A stretch of DNA of 64,000 nt from Desulfuromonas sp. KJ2020 (GTDB taxonomy: Bacteria > Desulfobacterota > Desulfuromonadia > Desulfuromonadales > SZUA-540): the NCBI RefSeq assembly GCF_024197615.1, contig NZ_JAKUKE010000001.1, positions 62,001 through 126,000 on the forward strand. The letters are read 5' to 3'. Shown here one piece after another: positions 1 through 7,839 of this stretch; position 1 is the stretch's first letter, and every line of letters begins with the position of its first letter. The position numbers were made by a program, and so were the translations under genes. The notes below the pieces were generated by a model. The model saw nothing but the letters and a program-made list of their open reading frames with translations. It was not told the DNA's origin and searched no databases.

Positions 1-1127
1 TCATCATGGTAAAGACGGGGGATCTGCTTACTGACCTGGCAGAAAATTTCGTAGGAGATGGTTCCTGCCTTTGCCGCCAGTTCTTCGGCACCAATGCAGT
101 TATCCCCGTCGCCGCCCAGCAGCGTCACCCTGTCCCCCACCTGAACCCCGGGGATATCGCTGACATCGATCATTGTCCAGTTCATGCATACGGTACCGGC
201 TACCCGCGCCCGCTGTCCACGCACGAGCACTTCCCCACAACCGGACAGGCGACGGCTATAGCCGTCGCTGTAGCCGACCGGAATGGCAGCCAGTACGGAG
301 GGCCGCTCGGCCTTGAAGCGATGACCGTAGGACACCCCGGTGCCGACGGGAACCTGCTTGAGCTGGTAGATATGAGTGCGCCAGCTCATGACCGATCGCA
401 GATCGAGACGGCCGGCGAAGGCGTCGGAAGGCAGCGCTCCATAGAGGACGATGCCGGGACGCACCAGATTGCATGCGGGCAGATGATGGGCGAAGAGCGC
501 GGCGCTGTTGCTCAGATGAACCCACAAGGGCTGATGGCCAGCGTCACGAATCTGCTGCAGCATGCCGCAGAACGTTTCATACTGACGGGACGTCAGGGGA
601 TCCTGCGGCGCATCGGCCAGCGCCAGATGAGACAGAACCCCTTCGAGCCGCAGCCCTTTCCAGGCAGCCATCTCCGCCAGCACCGCACCCAGCTCCTCGG
701 GCCGAAAACCGACCCGCCCCATACCCGTATCGAGCTTGAGGTGGAAGGGACAGACTTGACCGTTAGCCAGAGCGACTTGGTTCAGACGCCTCGCGGTCTC
801 GACATCGAACAAAATAGGAATTAAGCGGTGGCGGAGGAGAGCCTCTTCCTGACCCGGGAAAAACCCTCCCAAGATGACAACAGGACGGTCGATCCCCGCC
901 TCACGTAACTGCTGCCCCTCCTGCACGGAGGCCACACCGAACAGATCGGCGCCTTCGTCCTGCAGGCAGACCGCCACCGGCCCGATCCCGTGACCATAGG
1001 CGTCTGCCTTGACGACCGCCAGCAGCTTGCGCTCTGCTCCCGCCTGACTACGCGCCTGGCGGAAGTTGTGACGCAGGGCGGCAAGATTTATCTCGACAAA
1101 AGTTGGAAACGTAGAATCAGGAGACAT
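1..1127 (-). CDS. alr: alanine racemase, 3' end cut by window edge
   Basis: PLP-dependent racemase that makes D-alanine for peptidoglycan. Translation from the ATG at 1127 gives an open frame of about 375 codons to the window edge. The PLP-lysine motif AVVKADAYGHG lies near residue 40, and LDTGMGRVGF follows near residue 135. The last visible residues, YEIFCQVSKQIPRLY, match the usual C-terminal end of the family, so only a few codons are missing. No other start competes. It is transcribed away from the thiamine operon. The call rests on recognised motifs and near-full length; alr versus a second paralogue (dadX) cannot be told apart from sequence alone. Confidence 0.95.
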   Translation of the reverse strand, partial: MSPDSTFPTFVEINLAALRHNFRQARSQAGAERKLLAVVKADAYGHGIGPVAVCLQDEGADLFGVASVQEGQQLREAGIDRPVVILGGFFPGQEEALLRHRLIPILFDVETARRLNQVALANGQVCPFHLKLDTGMGRVGFRPEELGAVLAEMAAWKGLRLEGVLSHLALADAPQDPLTSRQYETFCGMLQQIRDAGHQPLWVHLSNSAALFAHHLPACNLVRPGIVLYGALPSDAFAGRLDLRSVMSWRTHIYQLKQVPVGTGVSYGHRFKAERPSVLAAIPVGYSDGYSRRLSGCGEVLVRGQRARVAGTVCMNWTMIDVSDIPGVQVGDRVTLLGGDGDNCIGAEELAAKAGTISYEIFCQVSKQIPRLYHD

Positions 1128-1238
1128 AACGGCAAGGCCTCTGGAAGAAAAATTTTTCTTAGCACGACGGTCCGAGACTGTAAAGGAGAAACTCATGATC
1201 CCGCCGGCGGCGGAATCGTGATTTCCGCATTATTCTGG

Positions 1239-1267
1239 TTGACAGCAAAACCCTAATCCATTAGGCT
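1239..1267 (+). promoter_or_regulatory. sigma70-like promoter for thiED-thiC
   Basis: TTGACA (1239-1244), 17-base spacer, TAGGCT (1262-1267). It lies about 80 bases upstream of the TPP aptamer, so a transcript starting near 1274 would include the whole riboswitch. The -35 is perfect and the -10 is weak. Confidence 0.5.
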
Positions 1268-1348
1268 TTTTTCTTCTTCTCACGGCCTCGTCCGGGGATG
1301 AAGGGCGGCAGGCGCCGGCACAGGCAAAGCCGCTTGAAAAAGTGCAGA

Positions 1349-1436
1349 CCGCTAGGGGAGTGGCACACTGAGAATCCCGCAACCAGGGATGACCCTTTGA
1401 ACCTGATCCGGTTCGTACCGGCGTAGGGAAGCGGCG
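1349..1436 (+). promoter_or_regulatory. TPP riboswitch (THI element)
   Basis: The conserved THI-box segments are all present in order: CTGAGA at 1368-1373, ACCCTTTGAACCTGATC at 1392-1408, and GCGTAGGGAAG at 1421-1431. The variable arm between the two strands of the aptamer is short. It sits directly upstream of thiED and thiC, as expected for thiamine-pyrophosphate feedback control. Ligand binding should favour the terminator just downstream. Confidence 0.95.
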
Positions 1437-1457
1437 AGAGGAACCGGTTGTTTTCCG

Positions 1458-1496
1458 ATCGTCATGCCCTGCGAAGGCATGACGATTTTTTATTTT
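1458..1496 (+). terminator. riboswitch expression-platform terminator
   Basis: An 11-bp stem, ATCGTCATGCC (1458-1468) with GGCATGACGAT (1476-1486), has a 7-base loop and is followed by TTTTTATTTT. It lies between the TPP aptamer and the thiED start, so control is most likely by premature transcription termination. Confidence 0.9.
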
Positions 1497-1510
1497 GCCA
1501 CTGAGAGCTC

Positions 1511-2932
1511 ATGATGATTGACGGACTTTACCTGATCACCGCCCAGGAACCGGTAGAGATCATGCTGGACAAGGTGGCCTCCGCCCTGCAGGGTGGGGTT
1601 CGCGTCGTCCAATACCGGGACAAGGTGCGGCCCGATCAGGAGCAACTGGCCATCGCCTGCCAGCTCAAACAGCTCTGCCGGCAACGGGGAGCCACCTTTA
1701 TCGTCAACGACGATCCGGTCATCGCCCAGGCCAGCGGCGCCGACGGCGTTCATATTGGCCAGCAGGATGGCGCCGTCGGCGAGGCCCGTCGCATTCTGGG
1801 GCCAAACAAGATCATTGGCGTCTCCACCCGCAATGCCGAAGAAGCTCTCAAGGCCCAGAGGCAGGGGGCGGACTACGTCGCCGTCGGCAGCATCTATCCG
1901 ACCACCAGCAAGGACGATATCCAGGTGGTGGGGCTCGACATACTCAAAAAGGTGCGCAAGGCCGTGCAGATACCGGTAGTGGCCATCGGCGGCATCAACC
2001 GCGACAACGGCAGTGACGTCCTCGCGGCCGGCGCCGACGCCCTCTGCGTCATCTCGGCGGTCATGGCCGACCCGGCCCCGGCGCTGGCTGCCGGCGAAAT
2101 CGCCCTGCTCTTTAATCGTCACAATCCCTTCCCCCGCGGCAAGGTTCTCACCATTGCCGGTTCGGATTCAGGGGGGGGAGCGGGCATTCAGGCCGACCTT
2201 AAAACTATCACCCTGCTGGGCAGCTTCGGCATGAGCGCCCTCACCGCCCTCACCGCCCAGAACACTCTCGGGGTCAAAGGGGTGCACCCCGCCCCCGTGG
2301 ATTTCGTCACGGCCCAGATCGAGGCGGTGCTCGCGGACCTGGGTACCGACACCGTCAAAACAGGCATGCTCTTTTCGGCCGAAATCGTCGAGCAGGTAGC
2401 CCGCGCCATCGACCAGCACGCCCTGCTTGCCGTGGTCGACCCGGTCATGATTGCCAAGGGGGGCGCTCCCCTGCTGCAACAGGAGGCCATCGCGGCTTTT
2501 GTCCAGCACCTGCTGCCGGTCGCCTACCTGCTGACTCCCAACCTGCCTGAAACGGAGGCCCTGACCGGTTTTGCCGTGCGTAACGAAAAGGACATGGAGC
2601 GCGCCGCCCGCCGGTTGCAGCAGATGGGCGCCCGCCATGTCCTGATTAAAGGGGGCCACCTTGAAGGAGCCGCCGTCGACCTGCTGCTGGCCGACGACCA
2701 GCTGCACCGCCTGGCCGCCCCCCGCCTGGACACCCCCAACACCCACGGTACCGGCTGCACCTACTCGGCCGCCATTGCCACCTTCCTCGCCCAGGGGGTG
2801 CCACTGACCCAGGCCGTCGAGCAGGCCAAAACCTTCATCACCGAAGCCATCCGCAGCTCCTTTGATTTGGGCACGGGACACGGCCCCGTCAACCACTATC
2901 GGGCCGCCCGGCTTTTCCGCCAGCCCGAGTGA
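1511..2932 (+). CDS. bifunctional ThiE-ThiD (thiamine-phosphate synthase / HMP-P kinase)
   Basis: Fusion of two thiamine enzymes, 473 residues. Residues 1-205 are ThiE, which joins HMP-PP to the thiazole phosphate: DGLYLIT start, QYRDK near 35, and phosphate-loop glycines AIGGI near 160. Residues 210-473 are ThiD, which phosphorylates HMP-P: TIAGSDSGGGAGIQADLK opening, DPVMIAKGG in the middle, and the THGTGCTYSAAIA anion-hole motif near the end. Both halves look complete. The start may be either ATG of the doublet at 1511/1514. It lies under the TPP riboswitch and is followed by thiC on the same strand, so the three activities are co-regulated. Cytosolic. Confidence 0.95.
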   Translation: MMIDGLYLITAQEPVEIMLDKVASALQGGVRVVQYRDKVRPDQEQLAIACQLKQLCRQRGATFIVNDDPVIAQASGADGVHIGQQDGAVGEARRILGPNKIIGVSTRNAEEALKAQRQGADYVAVGSIYPTTSKDDIQVVGLDILKKVRKAVQIPVVAIGGINRDNGSDVLAAGADALCVISAVMADPAPALAAGEIALLFNRHNPFPRGKVLTIAGSDSGGGAGIQADLKTITLLGSFGMSALTALTAQNTLGVKGVHPAPVDFVTAQIEAVLADLGTDTVKTGMLFSAEIVEQVARAIDQHALLAVVDPVMIAKGGAPLLQQEAIAAFVQHLLPVAYLLTPNLPETEALTGFAVRNEKDMERAARRLQQMGARHVLIKGGHLEGAAVDLLLADDQLHRLAAPRLDTPNTHGTGCTYSAAIATFLAQGVPLTQAVEQAKTFITEAIRSSFDLGTGHGPVNHYRAARLFRQPE

Positions 2933-2998
2933 ACCCGGTTCGACACTTTTTCACAACTGACGGCCTGCCTGAGCGGACCGTAAATGCGAGGGAAAAAC

Positions 2999-4300
2999 AT
3001 GACCCAGCTTGAAATCGCCCGCCAGGGCCTGATCTCCGACAAGATGCAACAGGCCGCGGCCGCTGAAGGCATCGACCCTGAAATTCTGCGCCAGCGCATT
3101 GCCGAAGGTACCGCCATCATCTGCCACAACAATCGGCACATCAACGGCATCCCTCTGGCCGTGGGCAAGGGCCTGCGCACCAAGGTCAACGCCAACATCG
3201 GCACCAGCAAGGACGACACCAGCATCGACAAAGAACTGGAAAAGGCCCGGGTCGCCGTCGCCGCCGGCGCCGACGCCATCATGGATCTCTCCACCGGCGG
3301 CCCCATCGATGAGATCCGTGCCGCCATCATTCGCGAAACCAGCGCCTGCATCGGTTCGGTCCCCCTCTATCAGGCCGCCGTCGATACCGTCGTCCGCAAA
3401 AAGAAGGCCATGGTCGACATGACGGTCGACGAGATCTTCGACGGCATCAAAAAGCACCTCGACGACGGCGTCGATTTCATCACCGTGCACTGCGGCGTCA
3501 CCCGCGCCACTGTCGAGCGCATGGACCGTGAGGGACGCATCATGGAGGTTGTTTCCCGCGGCGGCTCCTTCACCATCGAATGGATGACCCGCAATCAGGC
3601 CGAAAACCCCCTTTACGAGCACTTCGACCGTCTGCTCGAACTGGTCAAGCCCTACGATGCCACCCTCTCCCTCGGCGACGGCTTCCGCCCCGGCTGCCTG
3701 GCCGACGCCACCGACCGCGCCCAGATTCATGAGCTCATCGTGCTGGGCGAACTGACCCAGCGCGCCTGGGACGCCGGTGTGCAGGTGATGATCGAGGGGC
3801 CGGGGCACGTGCCCCTCAACCAGATCGAAGCCAATATCCAGTTGCAGAAGCGGCTCTGCCACGGCGCCCCCTTCTATGTGCTGGGCCCCCTGGTCACCGA
3901 TATCGCCCCCGGCTACGACCACATCACCTGCGCCATCGGCGGCACCCTGGCTGCCTCCGCCGGCGCCGACTTCCTCTGCTACGTCACCCCCAGCGAGCAC
4001 CTGCGCCTGCCCACCGTCGAGGATGTGCACGAAGGCGTCATGGCCAGCCGCATTGCCGCCCACGCCGCCGACATCGTCAAGGGCGTCAAAGGCGCCATCG
4101 ACAAAGACAACGCCATGGCCCGCGCCCGCAAGGAGCTGGACTGGGAAAAGCAGTTCGAACTGGCTCTCGACCCCGAAAAAGCCCGCCGCCTGCGAGCCGA
4201 ATCGGGTGTCGACGAGGAGCACGGTGCCTGCACCATGTGTGGGGAGTTCTGCGCCTACAAGGTCATGAACGAACGTAAACGGCAGAGCACCGCCGGCTGA
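2999..4300 (+). CDS. thiC: phosphomethylpyrimidine synthase ThiC
   Basis: Radical SAM enzyme that converts AIR to HMP-P, the pyrimidine half of thiamine, and so feeds ThiD encoded just upstream. 433 residues, the shorter bacterial form. Family motifs seen: MDLSTGG, TVHCGVTRATVERM, EGPGHVPL, LGPLVTDIAPGYDHIT, and the C-terminal CTMCGEFC, the CX2CX4C cluster motif typical of ThiC. A longer frame opens at 2984, but the GCGAGGGA ribosome-binding site at 2986-2993 sits at good distance only from the ATG at 2999, which also gives the usual MTQLEIAR N-terminus. Second gene of the TPP-controlled unit, 66 bases after thiED. Confidence 0.97.
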   Translation: MTQLEIARQGLISDKMQQAAAAEGIDPEILRQRIAEGTAIICHNNRHINGIPLAVGKGLRTKVNANIGTSKDDTSIDKELEKARVAVAAGADAIMDLSTGGPIDEIRAAIIRETSACIGSVPLYQAAVDTVVRKKKAMVDMTVDEIFDGIKKHLDDGVDFITVHCGVTRATVERMDREGRIMEVVSRGGSFTIEWMTRNQAENPLYEHFDRLLELVKPYDATLSLGDGFRPGCLADATDRAQIHELIVLGELTQRAWDAGVQVMIEGPGHVPLNQIEANIQLQKRLCHGAPFYVLGPLVTDIAPGYDHITCAIGGTLAASAGADFLCYVTPSEHLRLPTVEDVHEGVMASRIAAHAADIVKGVKGAIDKDNAMARARKELDWEKQFELALDPEKARRLRAESGVDEEHGACTMCGEFCAYKVMNERKRQSTAG

Positions 4301-4328
4301 GGCAGCTTTCCTGCACAAACCCGTCTTG

Positions 4329-4370
4329 AAAAATGCCCCAACGCCTGCTGGCGGGGGCATTTTTCTTTTT
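4329..4370 (+). terminator. Rho-independent terminator after thiC
   Basis: Stem AAAAATGCCCC (4329-4339) with GGGGCATTTTT (4354-4364), plus an inner CGCC/GGCG stem, followed by a T-rich run to 4370. It ends the thiamine operon. Confidence 0.9.
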
Positions 4371-4414
4371 CCGGCCAGACGCCCCGACGCCTCGCACCAG
4401 GCCAATATTTATGG

Positions 4415-4443
4415 TTGAAATCCGGCCCACGTTCATGTTTAGA
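4415..4443 (+). promoter_or_regulatory. possible speD promoter
   Basis: TTGAAA (4415-4420), 17 bases, TTTAGA (4438-4443). It lies between the thiC terminator and speD. A near-perfect inverted repeat ATTTGG-cttgg-CCAAAT (4451-4467) follows directly and could be an operator over the start of transcription. Moderate support only. Confidence 0.35.
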
Positions 4444-4496
4444 TTAGCGAATTTGGCTTGGCCAAATATCTCACCACCCGGGAGGGATATAGAATT

Positions 4497-5297
4497 ATGT
4501 GTGCAAAAAAAGTGGTAAAAAAGACCAATCGCCCCAAGCGTCCCCACAAAATCAAGCTGCGGGGCTTCAACAACCTGACGAAAACGCTGTCCTTCAACAT
4601 CTATGATGTCTGCTACGCCCGTGCGCCCCAGGCCCGCAAGGAGTATCTGGAATACATTGATGAGGAGTACAATTCAGAGCGTCTGGTGAAAATTTTGACC
4701 GAGGTGGCCGACATCATCGGGGCCAACATCCTCAACGTTTCCAGTCAGGATTATGATCCCATGGGGGCCAGCGTCACCATCCTCATCGCCGAGGAACCGG
4801 TGGACCCCAAACCCGACCAGGTGCTCGCCCATCTCGACAAGAGCCACCTGTGCATCCACACCTACCCGGAGACCGACTCCCGGACGGGCGTATCGACCTT
4901 CCGCGTCGACGTCGACGTCTCCACCTGCGGCAAAATCAGTCCGCTTAAAGCCCTCAACCACCTGATCAACTCCTTCGAGTCGGACATCGTGCTCATGGAT
5001 TACAAGGTGCGCGGCTTCACCCGCGACGTCAAGGGCACCAAGCACTATATCGATCACAAGATCCTGTCGATCCAGCAGTTCATCAAAAAGTCGACCCTGG
5101 ATCTCTATCAGTGTGTGGACATCAATATCCACCAGGAAAATCTTTTCCACACCAAGATGCTGCTGCGCGATTTCAACCTCGACAACTACCTGTTCGCCAG
5201 CGCCGCCAAAGATTTCTCCCCCGAGGAAAAGGCACGGGTAAAAGAAAGTCTGCAAAAAGAGATGACCGAGATCTTCTATTCCAAGAATATCTATTGA
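4497..5297 (+). CDS. speD: S-adenosylmethionine decarboxylase proenzyme (E. coli type)
   Basis: Makes decarboxylated AdoMet, the aminopropyl donor for spermidine. 266 residues, close to the 264 of E. coli SpeD and far longer than the small archaeal/Bacillus SpeH type. The self-cleavage site [13 protein letters not shown] is present; cleavage before Ser116 would create the pyruvoyl group. The ATG at 4497 is preferred because a GGAGGGAT ribosome-binding site lies at 4481-4488; the upstream in-frame ATG at 4458 has none. Flanked by a terminator upstream and a ChaN-like gene 31 bases downstream. No spermidine synthase gene is in the window. Confidence 0.95.
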   Translation: MCAKKVVKKTNRPKRPHKIKLRGFNNLTKTLSFNIYDVCYARAPQARKEYLEYIDEEYNSERLVKILTEVADIIGANILNVSSQDYDPMGASVTILIAEEPVDPKPDQVLAHLDKSHLCIHTYPETDSRTGVSTFRVDVDVSTCGKISPLKALNHLINSFESDIVLMDYKVRGFTRDVKGTKHYIDHKILSIQQFIKKSTLDLYQCVDINIHQENLFHTKMLLRDFNLDNYLFASAAKDFSPEEKARVKESLQKEMTEIFYSKNIY

Positions 5298-5328
5298 GCA
5301 TCCACCGGACCACGACACAAGGAGAGTC

Positions 5329-6570
5329 ATGTTTACCGTCATGCGAAACCTGTTGGTCACCCTGGCTATCGGAGCAACCCTGACCATGACGGCCTGCTCC
5401 TCCCCCAAACTTCCGGGCGACCCACAAAACCCCTACCGCCCCGAGCGGCAACCCGTGGTCGGCGACATTCTCCACCTGCCGACGGGGATTTTCGTCGATG
5501 AAGAGCAGATGCTCGCCACCGCGACGGATGCCCGCCTGGTCTATGTGGGGGAAACCCACGACAATCCCGCCTCCCATCGCCTGCAGCTGACCGTTCTGCG
5601 GGCGATGGCGGCGCGCTATCCCGATCGACTCGCTCTCGGCATGGAAATGTTCACCCCCGCCCAGCAGGAGGTGCTGGATCGCTGGGTGGCCGGCGAACTC
5701 AGCGAGAAAGAGTTCCTCAAGCAATCCCGCTGGTACGCTACCTGGAACATGGATTTCGCCTACTATCGGGATCTGCTGCTCTTCGCCCGCGACCATCGCC
5801 TCCCCGTGGTCGGCCTCAACGCCGACAAAGACCTGGTGCGCGCCGTCGGGCAGAAACCTTTTGAGCAGCTCGACGAGGCCCAGAGCCAGCGCCTGCCCCA
5901 GATCGACATGACCGACCCCTATCATCGCGCCATGGTCGAAGCGATCTACGGTGGGCACAGCCAGGGCAACAGCATGCTGGAAGGATTCCTGCGCGTCCAG
6001 AACCTCTGGGATGAGACCATGGCCGAGAGTATCGCACGCTTCCTGAACAGCCGGAACGACGATTCCTGGCGCATGATGATCGTGGCCGGCGGCAACCATG
6101 TGCGCTACGGCTATGGCATCCCCCGCCGGGTTTTCCGCCGACTCCCTACCTCTTACACCCTCATCGGGTCAAGGGAGCTCGACATCCCCGAGAGTAAAAA
6201 AGACCGCCTCATGGACGTGGAGATTCCCGATTTCCCTATGCCGCCCTATGACTTTATGGCCTTTACCGCGTACGAGGATCTGCCGCACCAGGAAGTCAAG
6301 CTCGGGGCCATGCTGGACGACTCCCAGGGGATGGTTTTGATCAAGGGGGTGATTCCCGGCTCGGCGGCCGCCGAGGCTGGCCTGGAGGAAGGGGACATCA
6401 TCCGCCAGTTCAACGGACTGCCCATCGAGGAGGCCTTCGACCTGATCTACGAAGTGAAGCAGCAAGAGGAAGGCGACCTGGCGACACTGTTCATCGAACG
6501 GGGCACGCAGACCCTGTCGCTGGAGGTGAGGTTCAAGGCCCTGCCGCCGAACCATCACCTTCCTGAATAA
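5329..6570 (+). CDS. ChaN-like (DUF399) lipoprotein with C-terminal PDZ domain
   Basis: 413 residues. An N-terminal hydrophobic segment ends at LTMTAC (Cys23), an acceptable lipobox, so it is probably a lipoprotein. Residues 60-290 carry the ChaN/DUF399 pattern, with VYVGETHDN near 75 and VAGGNHVRYGYGIP near 245. ChaN of Campylobacter binds haem and is linked to iron uptake. Residues 330-405 form a PDZ-like domain (GMVLIKGVIPGSAAAEAGL, DIIRQFNG). Start at 5329 follows AAGGAGAGTC. It lies 31 bases after speD with no terminator between, so it may be cotranscribed. Role in this organism is unknown; iron or haem handling is an inference from the family. Confidence 0.85.
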   Translation: MFTVMRNLLVTLAIGATLTMTACSSPKLPGDPQNPYRPERQPVVGDILHLPTGIFVDEEQMLATATDARLVYVGETHDNPASHRLQLTVLRAMAARYPDRLALGMEMFTPAQQEVLDRWVAGELSEKEFLKQSRWYATWNMDFAYYRDLLLFARDHRLPVVGLNADKDLVRAVGQKPFEQLDEAQSQRLPQIDMTDPYHRAMVEAIYGGHSQGNSMLEGFLRVQNLWDETMAESIARFLNSRNDDSWRMMIVAGGNHVRYGYGIPRRVFRRLPTSYTLIGSRELDIPESKKDRLMDVEIPDFPMPPYDFMAFTAYEDLPHQEVKLGAMLDDSQGMVLIKGVIPGSAAAEAGLEEGDIIRQFNGLPIEEAFDLIYEVKQQEEGDLATLFIERGTQTLSLEVRFKALPPNHHLPE

Positions 6571-6578
6571 CCTGCCAA

Positions 6579-6612
6579 CAGAAAAGGCCGCCCGATGAGG
6601 CGGCCTTTTCTG
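6579..6612. terminator. bidirectional terminator between ChaN-like gene and fba
   Basis: A 14-bp perfect stem, CAGAAAAGGCCGCC (6579-6592) with GGCGGCCTTTTCTG (6599-6612), and a 6-base loop. T-rich on the right arm and A-rich on the left, so it can serve both convergent genes. Confidence 0.9.
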
Positions 6613-6633
6613 TTATGGTGATTTTCAGGGCGT

Positions 6634-7614
6634 TCAGGCCTTGCCGGCGCTGCCAAGCACCGTCTCGTTCTTGTGCTTGATGAGGGTGATCAGCTCCTTG
6701 CGGGCTTCGCCGAGATACTTGCGCGGGTCGAACTCCTCGGGATGGTTGGCCAGATATTCGCGAACCTTGGCGGTGACCGCCAGTCGGCCGTCGGAATCGA
6801 TATTGATCTTGCAGACGGCACTGGCCGCCGCCTGTCGCAGCTGGTCCTCAGGCACACCGACCGCCCCTTCCATACGGCCACCGTATGCGTTGATCAGACG
6901 GACATAGTCCTGCACCACGCTCGAAGCCCCGTGCAGCACGATGGGGAAACCGGGGATCCGCTTCTCGATCTCCGTGAGGATATCGAAGCGCAGCGGCGGC
7001 ACCTGCTCCCCTTCCTTGAGCTTGAACTTGTAGGCGCCATGGCTGGTCCCGATGGAGATCGCCAGCGAATCGACCCCCGTCTTCTTGACGAAATCCTCGA
7101 CTTCCTCGGGCTTGGTGTAGGTGGAATGATCGGCCTGCACCTCGTCCTCGATGCCGGCCAGAACACCTAGCTCGCCCTCAACGGTCACGTCATGGGCATG
7201 GGCATATTCGACAACCTGGCGGGTCAGCGCCACGTTTTCTTCGTAAGGCAGGTGGGAACCGTCAATCATGACCGAGGAGAAACCGGAGTCGACACAGGAC
7301 TGACACAACTCCAGGGAGTCGCCGTGGTCCAGGTGCAGGGCGATGGGAATATTGGACCCCATTTCGCGCACCATTTCCACCGCCCCCAGGGCCATATAGC
7401 GCAGCATGGTACTATTGGCGTAGCTGCGGGCCCCCTTGCTGACCTGAATGATGACGGGTGAAGCCGTCTCGGCACAGGCCATGACAATGGCCTGCAACTG
7501 TTCGAGGTTATTAAAATTATAGGCGGGAATGGCGTAACCGCCCCCTACGGCCTTTTGGAACATATCCCGGGTATTGACCAGCCCTAACTCACTGAAATGC
7601 ACTTTTTTGCCCAT
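6634..7614 (-). CDS. fba: class II fructose-bisphosphate aldolase
   Basis: Zinc-dependent aldolase of glycolysis and gluconeogenesis, 326 residues. Visible motifs: YAIPAYNFNN at the start, the zinc-binding HLDHGDS near 95, the second metal region VEGELGVLAGIED near 145, ISIGTSHGAYKF, and LHGASS before the C-terminal domain. Start at 7614 has a GGGAGG ribosome-binding site. It is divergent from the GAPDH gene across 225 bases, so two central carbon enzymes share one control region. In an acetate-oxidising organism this pair would mainly work towards sugar synthesis; that is inference. Confidence 0.95.
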   Translation of the reverse strand: MGKKVHFSELGLVNTRDMFQKAVGGGYAIPAYNFNNLEQLQAIVMACAETASPVIIQVSKGARSYANSTMLRYMALGAVEMVREMGSNIPIALHLDHGDSLELCQSCVDSGFSSVMIDGSHLPYEENVALTRQVVEYAHAHDVTVEGELGVLAGIEDEVQADHSTYTKPEEVEDFVKKTGVDSLAISIGTSHGAYKFKLKEGEQVPPLRFDILTEIEKRIPGFPIVLHGASSVVQDYVRLINAYGGRMEGAVGVPEDQLRQAAASAVCKINIDSDGRLAVTAKVREYLANHPEEFDPRKYLGEARKELITLIKHKNETVLGSAGKA

Positions 7615-7744
7615 GGCTTCCAGCCTCCCTGTCTTTTTCGACTATTTCAAAACACAGTGTTACCACCAGATGCAACCGGATAATAGATAGCAGCTCGCCC
7701 CGGTGAAGTCCAGCCCAAAGTCGCTATTTTTGCCGTCAAGGGGG

Positions 7745-7773
7745 TTGAAAAAGGGGGGAAGTTCGTTTAGGAT
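7745..7773 (+). promoter_or_regulatory. sigma70-like promoter of the GAPDH gene
   Basis: TTGAAA (7745-7750), exactly 17 bases, TAGGAT (7768-7773). It is 67 bases upstream of the GAPDH start, on the right strand, in the fba/GAPDH divergent region. Confidence 0.5.
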
Positions 7774-7839
7774 ACGCCCGGTTTTGCGCTATCCTGATCC
7801 CACCTGTCTTGATTCATTAACCCATAAAAGGAAACGCCC

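Larger units (their letters stand above)
1128..1510. other. 383-base intergenic region, alr / thiamine operon
   Basis: No coding sequence is supported here. It holds the upstream region of alr (reading left), a sigma70-like promoter reading right (1239-1267), the TPP riboswitch and its terminator. A short inverted repeat CCTAA-tcca-TTAGG at 1252-1265, followed by a T-rich run, overlaps the promoter spacer and -10. It could be a small terminator or simply part of the promoter. Confidence 0.7.

Noticed and set aside
1252-1265. CCTAA-tcca-TTAGG hairpin as a separate terminator
   Set aside because: Only five to six base pairs, no upstream plus-strand gene, and it overlaps a promoter; kept only as a note in the intergenic entry.
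2951-4405. A 484-codon frame antisense to thiC
   Set aside because: No motifs, Gly/Asp/Val-biased composition expected from the complement of a GC-rich gene, while thiC is fully conserved on the other strand.
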